From G965233625 sp965233625 (GTDB lineage Bacteria; Planctomycetota; Planctomycetia; Pirellulales; Pirellulaceae), in the NCBI GenBank assembly GCA_965233625.1, contig OZ247499.1:930001-994000 (forward strand): a stretch of 64,000 nt of DNA, read 5' to 3'. Below the pieces are notes generated by a model. It did no database searches. It saw only the letters and a program-made list of their open reading frames with translations, and was not told the DNA's origin. The position numbers and the translations under genes were made by a program. Positions 1 through 8,460 of the stretch are shown here, piece by piece. Position 1 is the stretch's first letter, and each line of letters opens with the position of its first letter.

Positions 1-408
1 TCAGAAGTTTTCACAGAGTTTTATACCGGCGGTGCGCATACCGCCTCGGCCCGGTATCTGTTTTTCGGTTTGCATGGGCACTACGCACTGGCGCCTTGGA
101 TGTGGACCGCGATTGCTTTCAACCTTATCGCCACCGCGCTATTCCTCACACCATATGTCATGCGTAGCACGCGGGTGCTGGTGGTCGCATGCACTCTCGC
201 TTTCTGCGGAGCTTGGATCGAGAAAGGGATGGGCCTGATTGTGCCGGGATTCATCCCAAGCACGCTTCACGAAATCGTCGAATACACACCAAGCCTGACA
301 GAATGGAAAGTCAGCGCCGGCATCTGGGCTTTCGGTTTGATGGTCTTGACGGTGCTACTAAAAATGACCATTTCGGTTTTCGCAAACAGCGAAGATTCTG
401 ACCAATAG
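1..408 (+). CDS. NrfD/DsrP-type membrane subunit, C-terminal end
   Basis: The 5' end lies outside the window; frame 1 is open from base 1 to a TAG at 406-408, giving the last 135 residues. The fragment carries SEVFTEFYTGGAH followed by three hydrophobic helices and the stretch GMGLIVPGFIPSTLHEIVEYTP. That combination resembles the end of DsrP/NrfD/PsrC-type integral membrane proteins, which exchange electrons between the quinone pool and an iron-sulfur or cytochrome partner at the membrane. Its partners (iron-sulfur, molybdopterin or cytochrome subunits) would normally be upstream and are not visible here. A TTG at 70 could be read as a start, but the family match continues upstream of it, so it is internal. 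An 11-bp hairpin lies about 100 bases downstream. Confidence is good for the NrfD-like superfamily, lower for DsrP specifically. Confidence 0.75.
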   Translation, partial: SEVFTEFYTGGAHTASARYLFFGLHGHYALAPWMWTAIAFNLIATALFLTPYVMRSTRVLVVACTLAFCGAWIEKGMGLIVPGFIPSTLHEIVEYTPSLTEWKVSAGIWAFGLMVLTVLLKMTISVFANSEDSDQ

Positions 409-506
409 CTTCACGCCAGATATCTACCGCGGCGATCCAACATCTATCGGGATGCGTGATCGCAGGGCCTTCGATACCGAAACGCCTTGTACGTGACAGG
501 GCGAGC

Positions 507-537
507 AGGCGATTGGTTTGCCGACGACCAATCGCCT
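507..537. terminator. bidirectional terminator-like hairpin
   Basis: A perfect 11-bp inverted repeat (507-517 with 527-537) encloses a 9-base loop. It sits between the stops of two convergent genes, so it can serve both. There is no clear U-tract on either side, so it may act with Rho or only as an RNA-stabilising stem. Confidence 0.5.
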
Positions 538-560
538 CTATCCTATTTGCATCGATACGA

Positions 561-3020
561 TTACTGGCGTCCTAAGGCGGCGCGTATCGCGTCCTTTGGA
601 TCGACGACGTGATTATCCGGGTCGTCGTCAATCGAGAGCTGTACGCCGCGGATTTCTCCGTTGAAGCCGTTGCCGACCGGGCCATAGTCCGGGGAAACCG
701 GCGCGCCGGAGTCTTCGCCAACGTCGCACCCATCATCGGCGGAAAAGACGATGGCGAGCGTCGCGTCAATCTTTCCCTCGCCAGCTTTCTTGCCGTCGAC
801 GTAGAGCGTAGAAACGCCGCCTTTGCCTAAGCCGCCGCCAGCATAGTCGAACTCCATCCGCACTTGATGCCGCCCTGCCGGGAGCCGCTTGGCGGATTCG
901 ACAAAGAAGTTCTTGAAGCCGCCGTAGTTGTAGCAGTACTTGAGTTTTCCGTCCTTCGCATAGAGGCTCCAGCCGCCGATGTTCGCACCCTGCGAGATGA
1001 TCACACCTTCGGCCCCTTTCTCCGGTACAACGATCTCAGCCGTCACTGAGTGTGACTTGTTTTTAATGCTGAGCACATTGTTTTCCAGCAATCGGCCCAT
1101 GCCATTGAAGAGGATCTGTTTCTTCCCTTTGATCAGGATGGGACGTCCAGCCGTATCGGGATTCAACTTTTCTGCAAAACGGTCATCGAGTGGAAGGACG
1201 TTGTAGCGCGTTGCCTCGATCATCCACTGGCGTTTAAGTTCATGCAGCTTCTCTGGCATGGCCTTGGCAAGGTCATGCGCTTGTGTCCAGTCCTTGTCGG
1301 AATAAAGCTCCCACTTGTCGTCATCCAACGCCGGGACTTTTGCATCCTGTGAAGCCCATGGCGTACGGTGTTTTGTGACTGCAGTCCAGCCATTGTGATA
1401 GATGCCGCGATTGCCGAACATCTCGAAGTATTGCGTTCTGTGCCGCTCCGGTGCGTCGCCGCTGTTGAAAGAGTACAGCATACTTGTGCCCTCAATCGCT
1501 TGCTGCTGAACTCCGTTGACGGATTGCGGTTGCGGCAGCCCGGCCGCCTCTAGAATCGTTGGGGCAACGTCAATAACATGGGTGAACTGGTGGCGAATCT
1601 TGCCTTTTTCCTTGATGCCCTTCGGCCAGTGAATCACGGTGCCGTTACGTGTTCCACCCCAGTGAGAGGCGACCTGTTTGGTCCACTGGTAGGGCGTGCA
1701 CATTGCGAGCGCCCAACCCACGGCAAAGTGGTTATACGACTGAGGACCGCCCAGTTTATCCATCCGGGCAGTAAGATACTTTGGTGTTTCAAGGGCTTGA
1801 ATACCGTTGAAATAACTCATCTCGTTGTAGCAGCCGTTGATTCCTCCCTCAGCCGACGCGCCGTTGTCGCCAACGATGTAAAAGACCAGAGTGTCATCAA
1901 GGATTTCTAATTTCTCCAGTGAGTCAATCAGCCGGCCGACGTGGTGATCAGTGTACTCCAGGAAACCAGCGTAGACTTCCATCTCCCGGGCGAGCACTGG
2001 TTTAAAATCGTCGGCGACCTTGTCCCAGCGCGGCACTTCCGGATTGGGGGCTGTGAGCTGGGCGTCGGGCGGAATCACGCCGAGCCGCTTCTGCCGGGCG
2101 ATGGTTTCCTCGCGAAGTTTATCGTAGCCCTGGTCAAACTTGCCCTTGTACTTATCAGCCCACTCCTTCGGCACGTGATGCGGGGCGTGGGTTGCGCCAG
2201 GCGCGAAGTACATGAAGAAAGGCTTATCCGGCATGAGCGATTTCTGCTGCCCGATCCACTTGATGGCTTTGTCAGTCATGTCAGGCATGAAGTGATAGCC
2301 CTCTTCCGGCGTCTTCTTGATCTCAACGGGCGTGGTTCCCTCGTAGAGTGTCGGGTACCACTGGTTTGCTTCGCCGCCAATAAAACCGTAGAAGTACTCG
2401 AACCCGTTTCCACCTGTCGGCCAGGCGTCGAACGGCCCGGCGGGACTTGTCTGCCAGACTGGCACCTCGTGACACTTGCCGAAATGAGCAGTGGAATAAC
2501 CGTTGAGCTTAAGCGTCATCGCCAGTGGAGCCTTCGAATTCGGCCTTACTGAGCTATATCCCGGCGCGCCAGTGGCAATCTCCGTAATGCCGCCCATGCC
2601 TACCGAATGGTGGTTCCGTCCCGTAAGCAGTGCCTGCCGTGTCGGCGAACAAAGCGCTGTGGTGTGGAACCGCGTGTACCGCAGACCTCCGTTTGCAAGC
2701 CGCTCTAGCGTGGGCGTCTGGCAGGGACCACCAAAGGTGCTAGATGCACCAAAACCCACATCGTCGATAAGCACGATCAGCACATTCGGCGCGCCTTTGG
2801 GAGGCCGGGTTCGCGGGATGGGCGGAAACTTGCTGTCCGGGCTCCTCGCATCGTAGGTGATCAAACCGGGCCGGATTGTATTCCGCATCGGGAGATGTGT
2901 ACGAGACGACGCTGCAACGCCAGGCGCCGTCTTAGTACTTTTGCTTTGCGCTGATGTGGAGGATGGTGCGAGCAAGACACCAATTGCGAGACTGGCAAGG
3001 AGACAGACAAAGCGTTTCAT
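561..3020 (-). CDS. secreted arylsulfatase (type I, formylglycine)
   Basis: A sulfate-ester hydrolase of the alkaline-phosphatase superfamily. With the start at 3020 (ATG, with GGAG about 8 bases upstream) the protein has 819 residues and opens with a signal peptide (MKRFVCLLASLAIGVLL...). The open frame extends 32 codons further upstream, but that extension has no signal-peptide character. Metal-ligand aspartates are in IVLIDDVGFG (about D86/D87). The catalytic motif CSPTR, followed by LLTGRNHH, puts the cysteine that becomes formylglycine near residue 124. A downstream GDNG motif supplies further metal ligands. The last ~170 residues look like a beta-sandwich (DYAGGG, LYVDGKKAGEG), as in long arylsulfatases. 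Maturation needs a formylglycine-generating enzyme, not seen here. The gene is divergent from a sialidase-like gene, which suggests breakdown of sulfated glycans; the substrate cannot be read from the sequence. Confidence 0.93.
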   Translation of the reverse strand: MKRFVCLLASLAIGVLLAPSSTSAQSKSTKTAPGVAASSRTHLPMRNTIRPGLITYDARSPDSKFPPIPRTRPPKGAPNVLIVLIDDVGFGASSTFGGPCQTPTLERLANGGLRYTRFHTTALCSPTRQALLTGRNHHSVGMGGITEIATGAPGYSSVRPNSKAPLAMTLKLNGYSTAHFGKCHEVPVWQTSPAGPFDAWPTGGNGFEYFYGFIGGEANQWYPTLYEGTTPVEIKKTPEEGYHFMPDMTDKAIKWIGQQKSLMPDKPFFMYFAPGATHAPHHVPKEWADKYKGKFDQGYDKLREETIARQKRLGVIPPDAQLTAPNPEVPRWDKVADDFKPVLAREMEVYAGFLEYTDHHVGRLIDSLEKLEILDDTLVFYIVGDNGASAEGGINGCYNEMSYFNGIQALETPKYLTARMDKLGGPQSYNHFAVGWALAMCTPYQWTKQVASHWGGTRNGTVIHWPKGIKEKGKIRHQFTHVIDVAPTILEAAGLPQPQSVNGVQQQAIEGTSMLYSFNSGDAPERHRTQYFEMFGNRGIYHNGWTAVTKHRTPWASQDAKVPALDDDKWELYSDKDWTQAHDLAKAMPEKLHELKRQWMIEATRYNVLPLDDRFAEKLNPDTAGRPILIKGKKQILFNGMGRLLENNVLSIKNKSHSVTAEIVVPEKGAEGVIISQGANIGGWSLYAKDGKLKYCYNYGGFKNFFVESAKRLPAGRHQVRMEFDYAGGGLGKGGVSTLYVDGKKAGEGKIDATLAIVFSADDGCDVGEDSGAPVSPDYGPVGNGFNGEIRGVQLSIDDDPDNHVVDPKDAIRAALGRQ

Positions 3021-3380
3021 GTTGACACTCCAGGTAGCTGTTGATCCGAAAAAAGCTGTTCCGCCACTTGCGATCTCTGCAGCGCACATAGTACTCCCCG
3101 GACGTGGGGGCTGCAAACTTTATGAACGAACTCTAGAGAGTCTTAACTAAAGATTATTGCCCCGTGCTCCACCGGCTTCAGTAGTGCCTCACCGCCTGCA
3201 ATATGTCCTGATGGACAGACGCCAGAACGTGTGCGTCAGGTGTCGTTAAATCCGGCGCTCGCTGCTACTGCTACGACACCGCAATGAGTACGGTAAACTG
3301 TGGCAAACCGGTAGAGGAACACTGCCAACTGGTCCGCCAACGACCTCAAGAGAGCAACCACATCGCGAGGAGATCGCATC
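3021..3380. other. divergent intergenic region, sulfatase / Asp-box protein
   Basis: 360 bases without a credible gene, holding the control regions of two divergent secreted-enzyme genes. The only clear element is a strong Shine-Dalgarno GAGGAG at 3367-3372, 8 bases before the ATG at 3381. An 8-base palindrome CTCTAGAG occurs near 3132. I could not identify promoter boxes with confidence. Confidence 0.4.
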
Positions 3381-4592
3381 ATGAAACTGGCCTATACGGT
3401 TCTGTTAGCACTCAGTTTTTGCTGTGTTGCCTATGGCGACGAAGCAGAAAGGATTGCACGACTAGAGGAAATTGCGGACTACGCGCTGATTCCACCACAG
3501 CCGGACACATCGCCATTGCCTAAGTACGACTACGATCAGCTTGACTACGGCATGACGATTGGCATCGAGCGTACGAAGGGCGGCCGTCTCTGGGCGTGCT
3601 GGGTGGCGGGCGGCGACAGTCCCAAGGCGTTCTTCGTACTGGCGACAAGCGACGATGATGGGGCAACCTGGTCCAGTCCCCGTATGGTGCTCGACTCACA
3701 TTCCAGTGACCTGCCGATGGAACGCAGTATTCTCGTCGGCAATCTCTGGACTGATCCGCAAGGAAGGCTTTGGCTGTTCTTCGATCAGTCGATGAAGATG
3801 TTTGACGGCCGGGCGGGCGTGTGGGCAACTGTCTGCAACAATCCAGACGCCCGCAAGCCAGCCTGGTCGAAGCCGCGTCGTATCTGGCACGGTGTCACGC
3901 TTAACAAGCCCACTGTGCTCTCGAATGGCGATTGGATGCTGCCAGTATCGTTGGATCAACGAGGCGGACTGCACGACTTCAAGGGATGCTTCCGCAACCT
4001 CGATCCACTACGCGGAGCAAATGTGTTTGTGTCGCAAGACCAGGGCAAGACCTGGAAGCGACGCGGCATGGTTCAATTTCCCGCGCCGGACTGGCACGAA
4101 CACATGATCGTCGAACGCCGGGATGGCGAACTCTGGATGTTAGCGCGCACCAGAAATGGGATCATGGAATCGACATCCTCTGACAAGGGACGGACATGGT
4201 CGTCTCCCGTCCGATCCGCAATCAAGCATCCGGTTGCCCGTTTTTTTATCCGGCGACTGGCGTCGGGGCGGTTGCTGCTTGTCAAACACGGCAACCGGAT
4301 CGACGCTCATCAGGGCCGGGTCATGTTGAGCGCGTGGCTGTCGGATGACGACGGCAAGACGTGGAAAGGCGGTCTGGTGCTGGATGACCGGAAAGGCGTC
4401 TCGTATCCCGATGGATTCCAGGCTCCAGACGGCACGCTGTATATCTCCTACGATCGAAACCGCGCCACCGATGGCGAGATACTGCTCGCCAGGTTTACCG
4501 AAGTTGATGTTCTGGCAAAGAAGTTAACCAGCAAGAAGGCTCGACTGCGGATATTGATTTCTAGGCCGCTGGCCAATCGTAGATCGAAATAG
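3381..4592 (+). CDS. secreted sialidase-like Asp-box (BNR) protein
   Basis: A 403-residue predicted beta-propeller of the sialidase/neuraminidase fold. Residues 1-19 form a signal peptide ending CVAYG. Four Asp-boxes of the form SxDxGxTW are visible: SDDDGATW, SQDQGKTW, SSDKGRTW and SDDDGKTW. The family (exo-alpha-sialidases and related secreted BNR proteins) cleaves terminal sialic acids, but Asp-boxes are structural and do not prove sialidase activity, and planctomycetes hold many such paralogues of unknown substrate. The start is well supported by GAGGAG 8 bases upstream. The divergent neighbour is an arylsulfatase, so joint action on host- or algal-type glycans is plausible but inferred. 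The gene is convergent with the next one, 39 bases from its stop. Confidence 0.85.
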   Translation: MKLAYTVLLALSFCCVAYGDEAERIARLEEIADYALIPPQPDTSPLPKYDYDQLDYGMTIGIERTKGGRLWACWVAGGDSPKAFFVLATSDDDGATWSSPRMVLDSHSSDLPMERSILVGNLWTDPQGRLWLFFDQSMKMFDGRAGVWATVCNNPDARKPAWSKPRRIWHGVTLNKPTVLSNGDWMLPVSLDQRGGLHDFKGCFRNLDPLRGANVFVSQDQGKTWKRRGMVQFPAPDWHEHMIVERRDGELWMLARTRNGIMESTSSDKGRTWSSPVRSAIKHPVARFFIRRLASGRLLLVKHGNRIDAHQGRVMLSAWLSDDDGKTWKGGLVLDDRKGVSYPDGFQAPDGTLYISYDRNRATDGEILLARFTEVDVLAKKLTSKKARLRILISRPLANRRSK

Positions 4593-4631
4593 CCGTTCTA
4601 TGCCGTCTGGCGTCCCAACGCCGCATAAGCC

Positions 4632-6143
4632 TCAACGCTTAGTGTTGACAGCCCCGCCGGCGCCGAATCGTACATCGTTTGCTGTGCCGTCTGGGCGAAG
4701 AACCAGATAACGATCGGCCTTCAGTCGCGCAAACCGGGTCACTTCTCTGGCGTGTGGAAAACGAACTTCGACGTCGACTTCTTTGTGCTCCGCAAGGCCG
4801 AAGTGCAGTCGTGGGTGATAGCCCGCTGTGTCGGACATCACGAGGCGTTTGCCGAGAATCTTTCTGGTTCCCTTTGCGAAGACGGTCACCGATGCGCCGA
4901 CTGCCATGGTATTCGGGCCAGGCTGACGCAACTGAAACTTGATCCAGTGGTTGCCGTTGTCGATGGCGTTGCGGAAGACGCGGATCGTTGCCTGGCGATC
5001 CTTCCAGGCCGGACCCGGCGCCGCTGTGACAATGTCGAGGCGACCGTCCATGTCATAATCATCAAGTCGCATATGTGCGTTGACAGCCCAGGGAACTTCC
5101 TCTTTGGGAACGACCGTAAACGACGTATCTCCGTTGTTCTTCCAGACCTGGCAGCCGTAGTTGCCCTGGTTGACGATATCCAGATGCGTGTCGTTGTTGA
5201 TGTCTGCCAGATAAACCATTGAGTAGCCGCTTTTGACCTTTGACTCATGAATGCCAGCCTGCCTGGTGACGTCGGTAAAACCAAAGTTCCCATCTCCCAG
5301 ATAAAGCTTCATACGGTGGTTTTCACGGACGTCTGTCGAGCCAGCCGGCGTATTATCGAAGATGTATAGGTCCATATGACCATCGTTGTTGAAATCGCCA
5401 GAACGGACGATTCCCCCAAGATGACCAGCGACCAGCGAGCTGTCACTGCCCGTTGCCTCTAGCTTCCCACGGTTGTTCTTGAACAGCCTGCGCGGGCCAT
5501 TCCAGTGTTTTCGCCGGCCATTTGACCCGCTTGCAAAGAGATCGGGCCAGCCGTCGCTGTTGAAGTCGGAAATGGTCCATTCGCCGAAGTGCAGGCCATC
5601 GTTGAGAACCTTCGACAGCGTAGCGTCGAATACTTTGCCCGGACGGACAAAGGCTTCCAGTGCACCGTCACCATTGAGATCGGCGAACGATACCAGCTTT
5701 GAAGAATTATGCAGGGAGACCGGCTTGTACGTCGGGTAGTAGGCTCCCTGGGGCGATGTGTTCAGGTTCGCCACAACGCCGCCTTCGTTGCCCGTGCAGA
5801 TCAGATCGGATTTACCATCTCCGTTAAGGTCGACTTCTCCCAGAAAGAAGCCCGCGAGAGGCATGTTCTCTTCAGGCATATTCCGCCAGAACTGGAATGT
5901 GTGTTGTGGAGTTCCGAGCCAGACAGGCGAAGGCTTACTGCGATGATGATTATTGACGACGATGTCGAGAAGGTTGTCATCATTGATGTCGAGAAACGCA
6001 TAATCAAAAATTGGCCCAGTCCCCGGGGGATTCTTGTCCAGGACGCGGGCGGTGACATCTTCAAACTGCCATGCGGGTTCGCCTGCGAAGACCGGGCATG
6101 ATAAACACGCACACAACAGGAAAAAACAGGTTTTTAACTTCAT
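4632..6143 (-). CDS. secreted FG-GAP/VCBS repeat protein with ASPIC/UnbV-like end
   Basis: About 503 residues from the ATG at 6143. The frame opens 45 codons earlier, but the signal peptide (MKLKTCFFLLCACLSCPVFAG) marks 6143 as the start, with an AAGG about 11 bases upstream. The body has repeated calcium-loop-like elements typical of FG-GAP/VCBS propellers (DLNGDGK, DFNSDGWPD, DFNNDGHMD, DINNDTHLD, DYDMDGRLD). The last ~110 residues (NHWIKFQLRQPG..., GASVTVF..., HFGLAEHKEVDVEVRFP) match the ASPIC/UnbV domain seen in CRTAC1-like proteins. This architecture is common in planctomycetes and Acidobacteria and lacks an assigned reaction; it is probably a secreted or surface-bound propeller. Divergent from the DUF455/ATP-grasp gene with 108 bases between starts. 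Confidence 0.85.
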   Translation of the reverse strand: MKLKTCFFLLCACLSCPVFAGEPAWQFEDVTARVLDKNPPGTGPIFDYAFLDINDDNLLDIVVNNHHRSKPSPVWLGTPQHTFQFWRNMPEENMPLAGFFLGEVDLNGDGKSDLICTGNEGGVVANLNTSPQGAYYPTYKPVSLHNSSKLVSFADLNGDGALEAFVRPGKVFDATLSKVLNDGLHFGEWTISDFNSDGWPDLFASGSNGRRKHWNGPRRLFKNNRGKLEATGSDSSLVAGHLGGIVRSGDFNNDGHMDLYIFDNTPAGSTDVRENHRMKLYLGDGNFGFTDVTRQAGIHESKVKSGYSMVYLADINNDTHLDIVNQGNYGCQVWKNNGDTSFTVVPKEEVPWAVNAHMRLDDYDMDGRLDIVTAAPGPAWKDRQATIRVFRNAIDNGNHWIKFQLRQPGPNTMAVGASVTVFAKGTRKILGKRLVMSDTAGYHPRLHFGLAEHKEVDVEVRFPHAREVTRFARLKADRYLVLRPDGTANDVRFGAGGAVNTKR

Positions 6144-6251
6144 TGAATACAGGCCTTGCTGGCGGGACTCACCTCGCCGGACGCCCCCATTTTGCCGGCC
6201 AGAAAATCGGACCGATGGATCGGCGAAACGTGTTCGGGTATTTTGGCGGAT

Positions 6252-8441
6252 ATGAATGTCACTGAATTTGCCGAACAAATTGTCTTCGGAAAAACGATTG
6301 AGGACAAACTAATTTCTCCGGGGCAGATAACGCAAGATAAAGCCGGAGCAAAACTCCCCACTGTGCGTTCGCTGGCTTCGCCGGGGCGGCCTGTTGAACT
6401 GCGGATGCGGCATGATCTAAGCAGCACGGGATCTCCACCCAGTGATGAGCAGCTTGAGAACGAACTCGCCCGCGGTAAGTTGCTTCACTACCTTGCCAAT
6501 CACGAGCTTCTTGCCACGGAGTTGATGGCCCTCGTGTTGTTGAAGTTTCCTGATGCGCCTTATGCGTTCCGCCGGGGCGTTCTGGTCACGCTTCAGGAAG
6601 AGCAACAGCATACGCGGATGTACATCGACCGCATGCGTGAGTGCGGGGTTGAATTCGGCGCCTATCCTGTCGGCGGCCGTTTCTGGCGCATCGTAGAGCC
6701 GATGCAGACGCCGATGGATTTTGTGTCGCGCCTTAGCCTAACATTCGAGCAAGCCAATCTCGATTACAGCCTGCACTTTTCCAAGGTCTTTGCCCGGCAG
6801 GGCGACACTGAAACAGCAGGGCTGCTTCGGAAGATTTACGAAGACGAAATCGGACATGTTCAACACGGTCTGGAGTGGTTTCGTCAATGGAAGAGTCCGG
6901 AGCAAAGTGACTGGGAAGCTTATCAGGCAGCGCTTGAGTACCCGATGTCGCCGCAACTCGGGCGCGGACCGCGTGGAGCATTTAATCGAGAAGGGCGGGT
7001 GCGGGCAGGACTGTCGCGCGAGTTTATTGACGCGATAGAGGTCTTTCGCCAATCTCGTGGGCGCTCACCCACCGTCCGGTGGTTCGACCCAGGCGCCGAA
7101 GCAGGGTTAACAGGAGAAGGCGAATCACACCTGCTGGATCAGCTTGGCAAAGATCTAGAACTAGTCATGGCGCCAATCGCGCGGCAGGGCGACGTAGTTC
7201 TAGTGCGTGAAACTCCATCAATTCAGTTGCGAAAGCGGTTGATTGAATACGGCTTCGAATTACCGGAGTTTGTCCAGTTCGAATCAAGAGCCTCGTTGGC
7301 GCATCGCAAACTAGGCGAACTCGCTCCGTGGGCGTGGACGCCGGCGAACCATCGAATCGCCACGCCACTGATTCAATCATCGCTCCGTAAGCCGCCCCCA
7401 TGGTCCGACGAACAGGCTGATCTGTTTGCTAAATCCTGGGGCGCCAGTTGTCTGGGTCGCTGGCTGAGCATGAACGACGGGACGGTCTACGGTGAACAAC
7501 AGACGCCTGACTGGTTCTCAGGATCTGACTGCGTCGCTATCGAGATATACTCTCAAGCAGACGTTGGGGAAGCTTTAGAGGTAATCCGTTCGCGCGGGTA
7601 TGAGGAAGCGGTGTTCAAACCTGAACTCAGCGCCGCGGGTCGCGGACAAAGACGCTTTGCGACGGGACGCGAACTGGACTCAACAGACGAAGCGTGGTTG
7701 CAGTCCGTTTTCAATCGTGCGGAGAAGCTTCCTCATTGGACTCGCAATGACGGCCAGCAACCAATTGCGATTCTTGAGCCTGTACTGGACCGGGTGCTTG
7801 ATCTTTCTTTTTTGTGGGAGATGCGATGCGAAAACAGCGAAAGCACCGAATCGCCCGGCCCGCACTTGCAGAGTTGTATCGAGCTAGACGTGAGTCGTTC
7901 AATCAAACGCCTTGGCTGGACGCGATCTCTGGTCACGCCGGGCGGTAAGTATGTGGGTACGCGTTTGAGCAAACCGTTTTTCGATTGTGCAGCGGAGGTT
8001 AAGCAATTCCTACTTACCGGCAAGAGCGAGAAACTGCACGCGATTTCGAACTGGCTCGAGCCACGCCTGGCCGCAGAACTATCTTCGCGGAAGTTTTCAG
8101 GCTGTTTCGGCGTGGATGCATTTTTGTATCGAGCAGTTGACGGTGAACTCAAGATTAAGCCACTGGTTGAACTCAACCCGCGGACAACCATGGGGCATGT
8201 CGCCTTGGCACTGCAGGAGAAAGTGGCGCCCGGCGTCGTTGCGGAATTCCGAATCCTGACCAGGCAGCAATGGAGCCAACTGCCCGAGTCAAACAAGCGA
8301 GTTCCGTTAACCAAAACCAAGGGCGGTCGCTGGTCGTCGGGTGTCATCCTGTTAAGCGAAATCAATCAGAAAACGAAACTCGTTCCAGCGGTATTCATTG
8401 GTCGAGACAACCTGCCCGCGACGGTGGCCCTGGAATCATGA
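6252..8441 (+). CDS. DUF455 ferritin-like + ATP-grasp fusion protein
   Basis: The 729-residue protein is counted from the ATG at 6252 (GGCGG just upstream); the open frame reaches 6156 but the extra 32 residues look non-coding. Residues ~1-260 form a DUF455-type ferritin-like four-helix domain with a complete set of candidate diiron ligands: E85/E90, E117-x-x-H120, E166 and E199-x-x-H202. The C-terminal half (~380-720) looks like an ATP-grasp ligase: VFKPELSAAGRGQRR (nucleotide-binding lysine and glycine loop), ILEPVL and a metal-binding end VELNPRTTMGH. ATP-grasp enzymes join a carboxylate to an amine or thiol through an acyl-phosphate; DUF455 proteins are poorly characterised putative diiron oxygenases. 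A single chain carrying both suggests oxidation coupled to ligation on one small molecule or peptide. It has no signal peptide, so it is cytoplasmic. The ferritin-like call is firm, the ATP-grasp call likely, and the substrate unknown. Confidence 0.75.
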   Translation: MNVTEFAEQIVFGKTIEDKLISPGQITQDKAGAKLPTVRSLASPGRPVELRMRHDLSSTGSPPSDEQLENELARGKLLHYLANHELLATELMALVLLKFPDAPYAFRRGVLVTLQEEQQHTRMYIDRMRECGVEFGAYPVGGRFWRIVEPMQTPMDFVSRLSLTFEQANLDYSLHFSKVFARQGDTETAGLLRKIYEDEIGHVQHGLEWFRQWKSPEQSDWEAYQAALEYPMSPQLGRGPRGAFNREGRVRAGLSREFIDAIEVFRQSRGRSPTVRWFDPGAEAGLTGEGESHLLDQLGKDLELVMAPIARQGDVVLVRETPSIQLRKRLIEYGFELPEFVQFESRASLAHRKLGELAPWAWTPANHRIATPLIQSSLRKPPPWSDEQADLFAKSWGASCLGRWLSMNDGTVYGEQQTPDWFSGSDCVAIEIYSQADVGEALEVIRSRGYEEAVFKPELSAAGRGQRRFATGRELDSTDEAWLQSVFNRAEKLPHWTRNDGQQPIAILEPVLDRVLDLSFLWEMRCENSESTESPGPHLQSCIELDVSRSIKRLGWTRSLVTPGGKYVGTRLSKPFFDCAAEVKQFLLTGKSEKLHAISNWLEPRLAAELSSRKFSGCFGVDAFLYRAVDGELKIKPLVELNPRTTMGHVALALQEKVAPGVVAEFRILTRQQWSQLPESNKRVPLTKTKGGRWSSGVILLSEINQKTKLVPAVFIGRDNLPATVALES

Positions 8442-8460
8442 ATCGATTGCCGAAGCAGCG

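Noticed and set aside
70..408. TTG at 70 as a true start of a small membrane protein
   Set aside because: The reading frame and the DsrP/NrfD-like similarity continue upstream to base 1, so the gene is truncated by the window edge.
1941..2552. 203-codon plus-strand open frame
   Set aside because: Antisense within the arylsulfatase; composition follows from the opposite strand's codon usage.
7733..8365. 210-codon minus-strand open frame
   Set aside because: Antisense to the DUF455/ATP-grasp gene; Arg/Ser/Pro-rich shadow frame.
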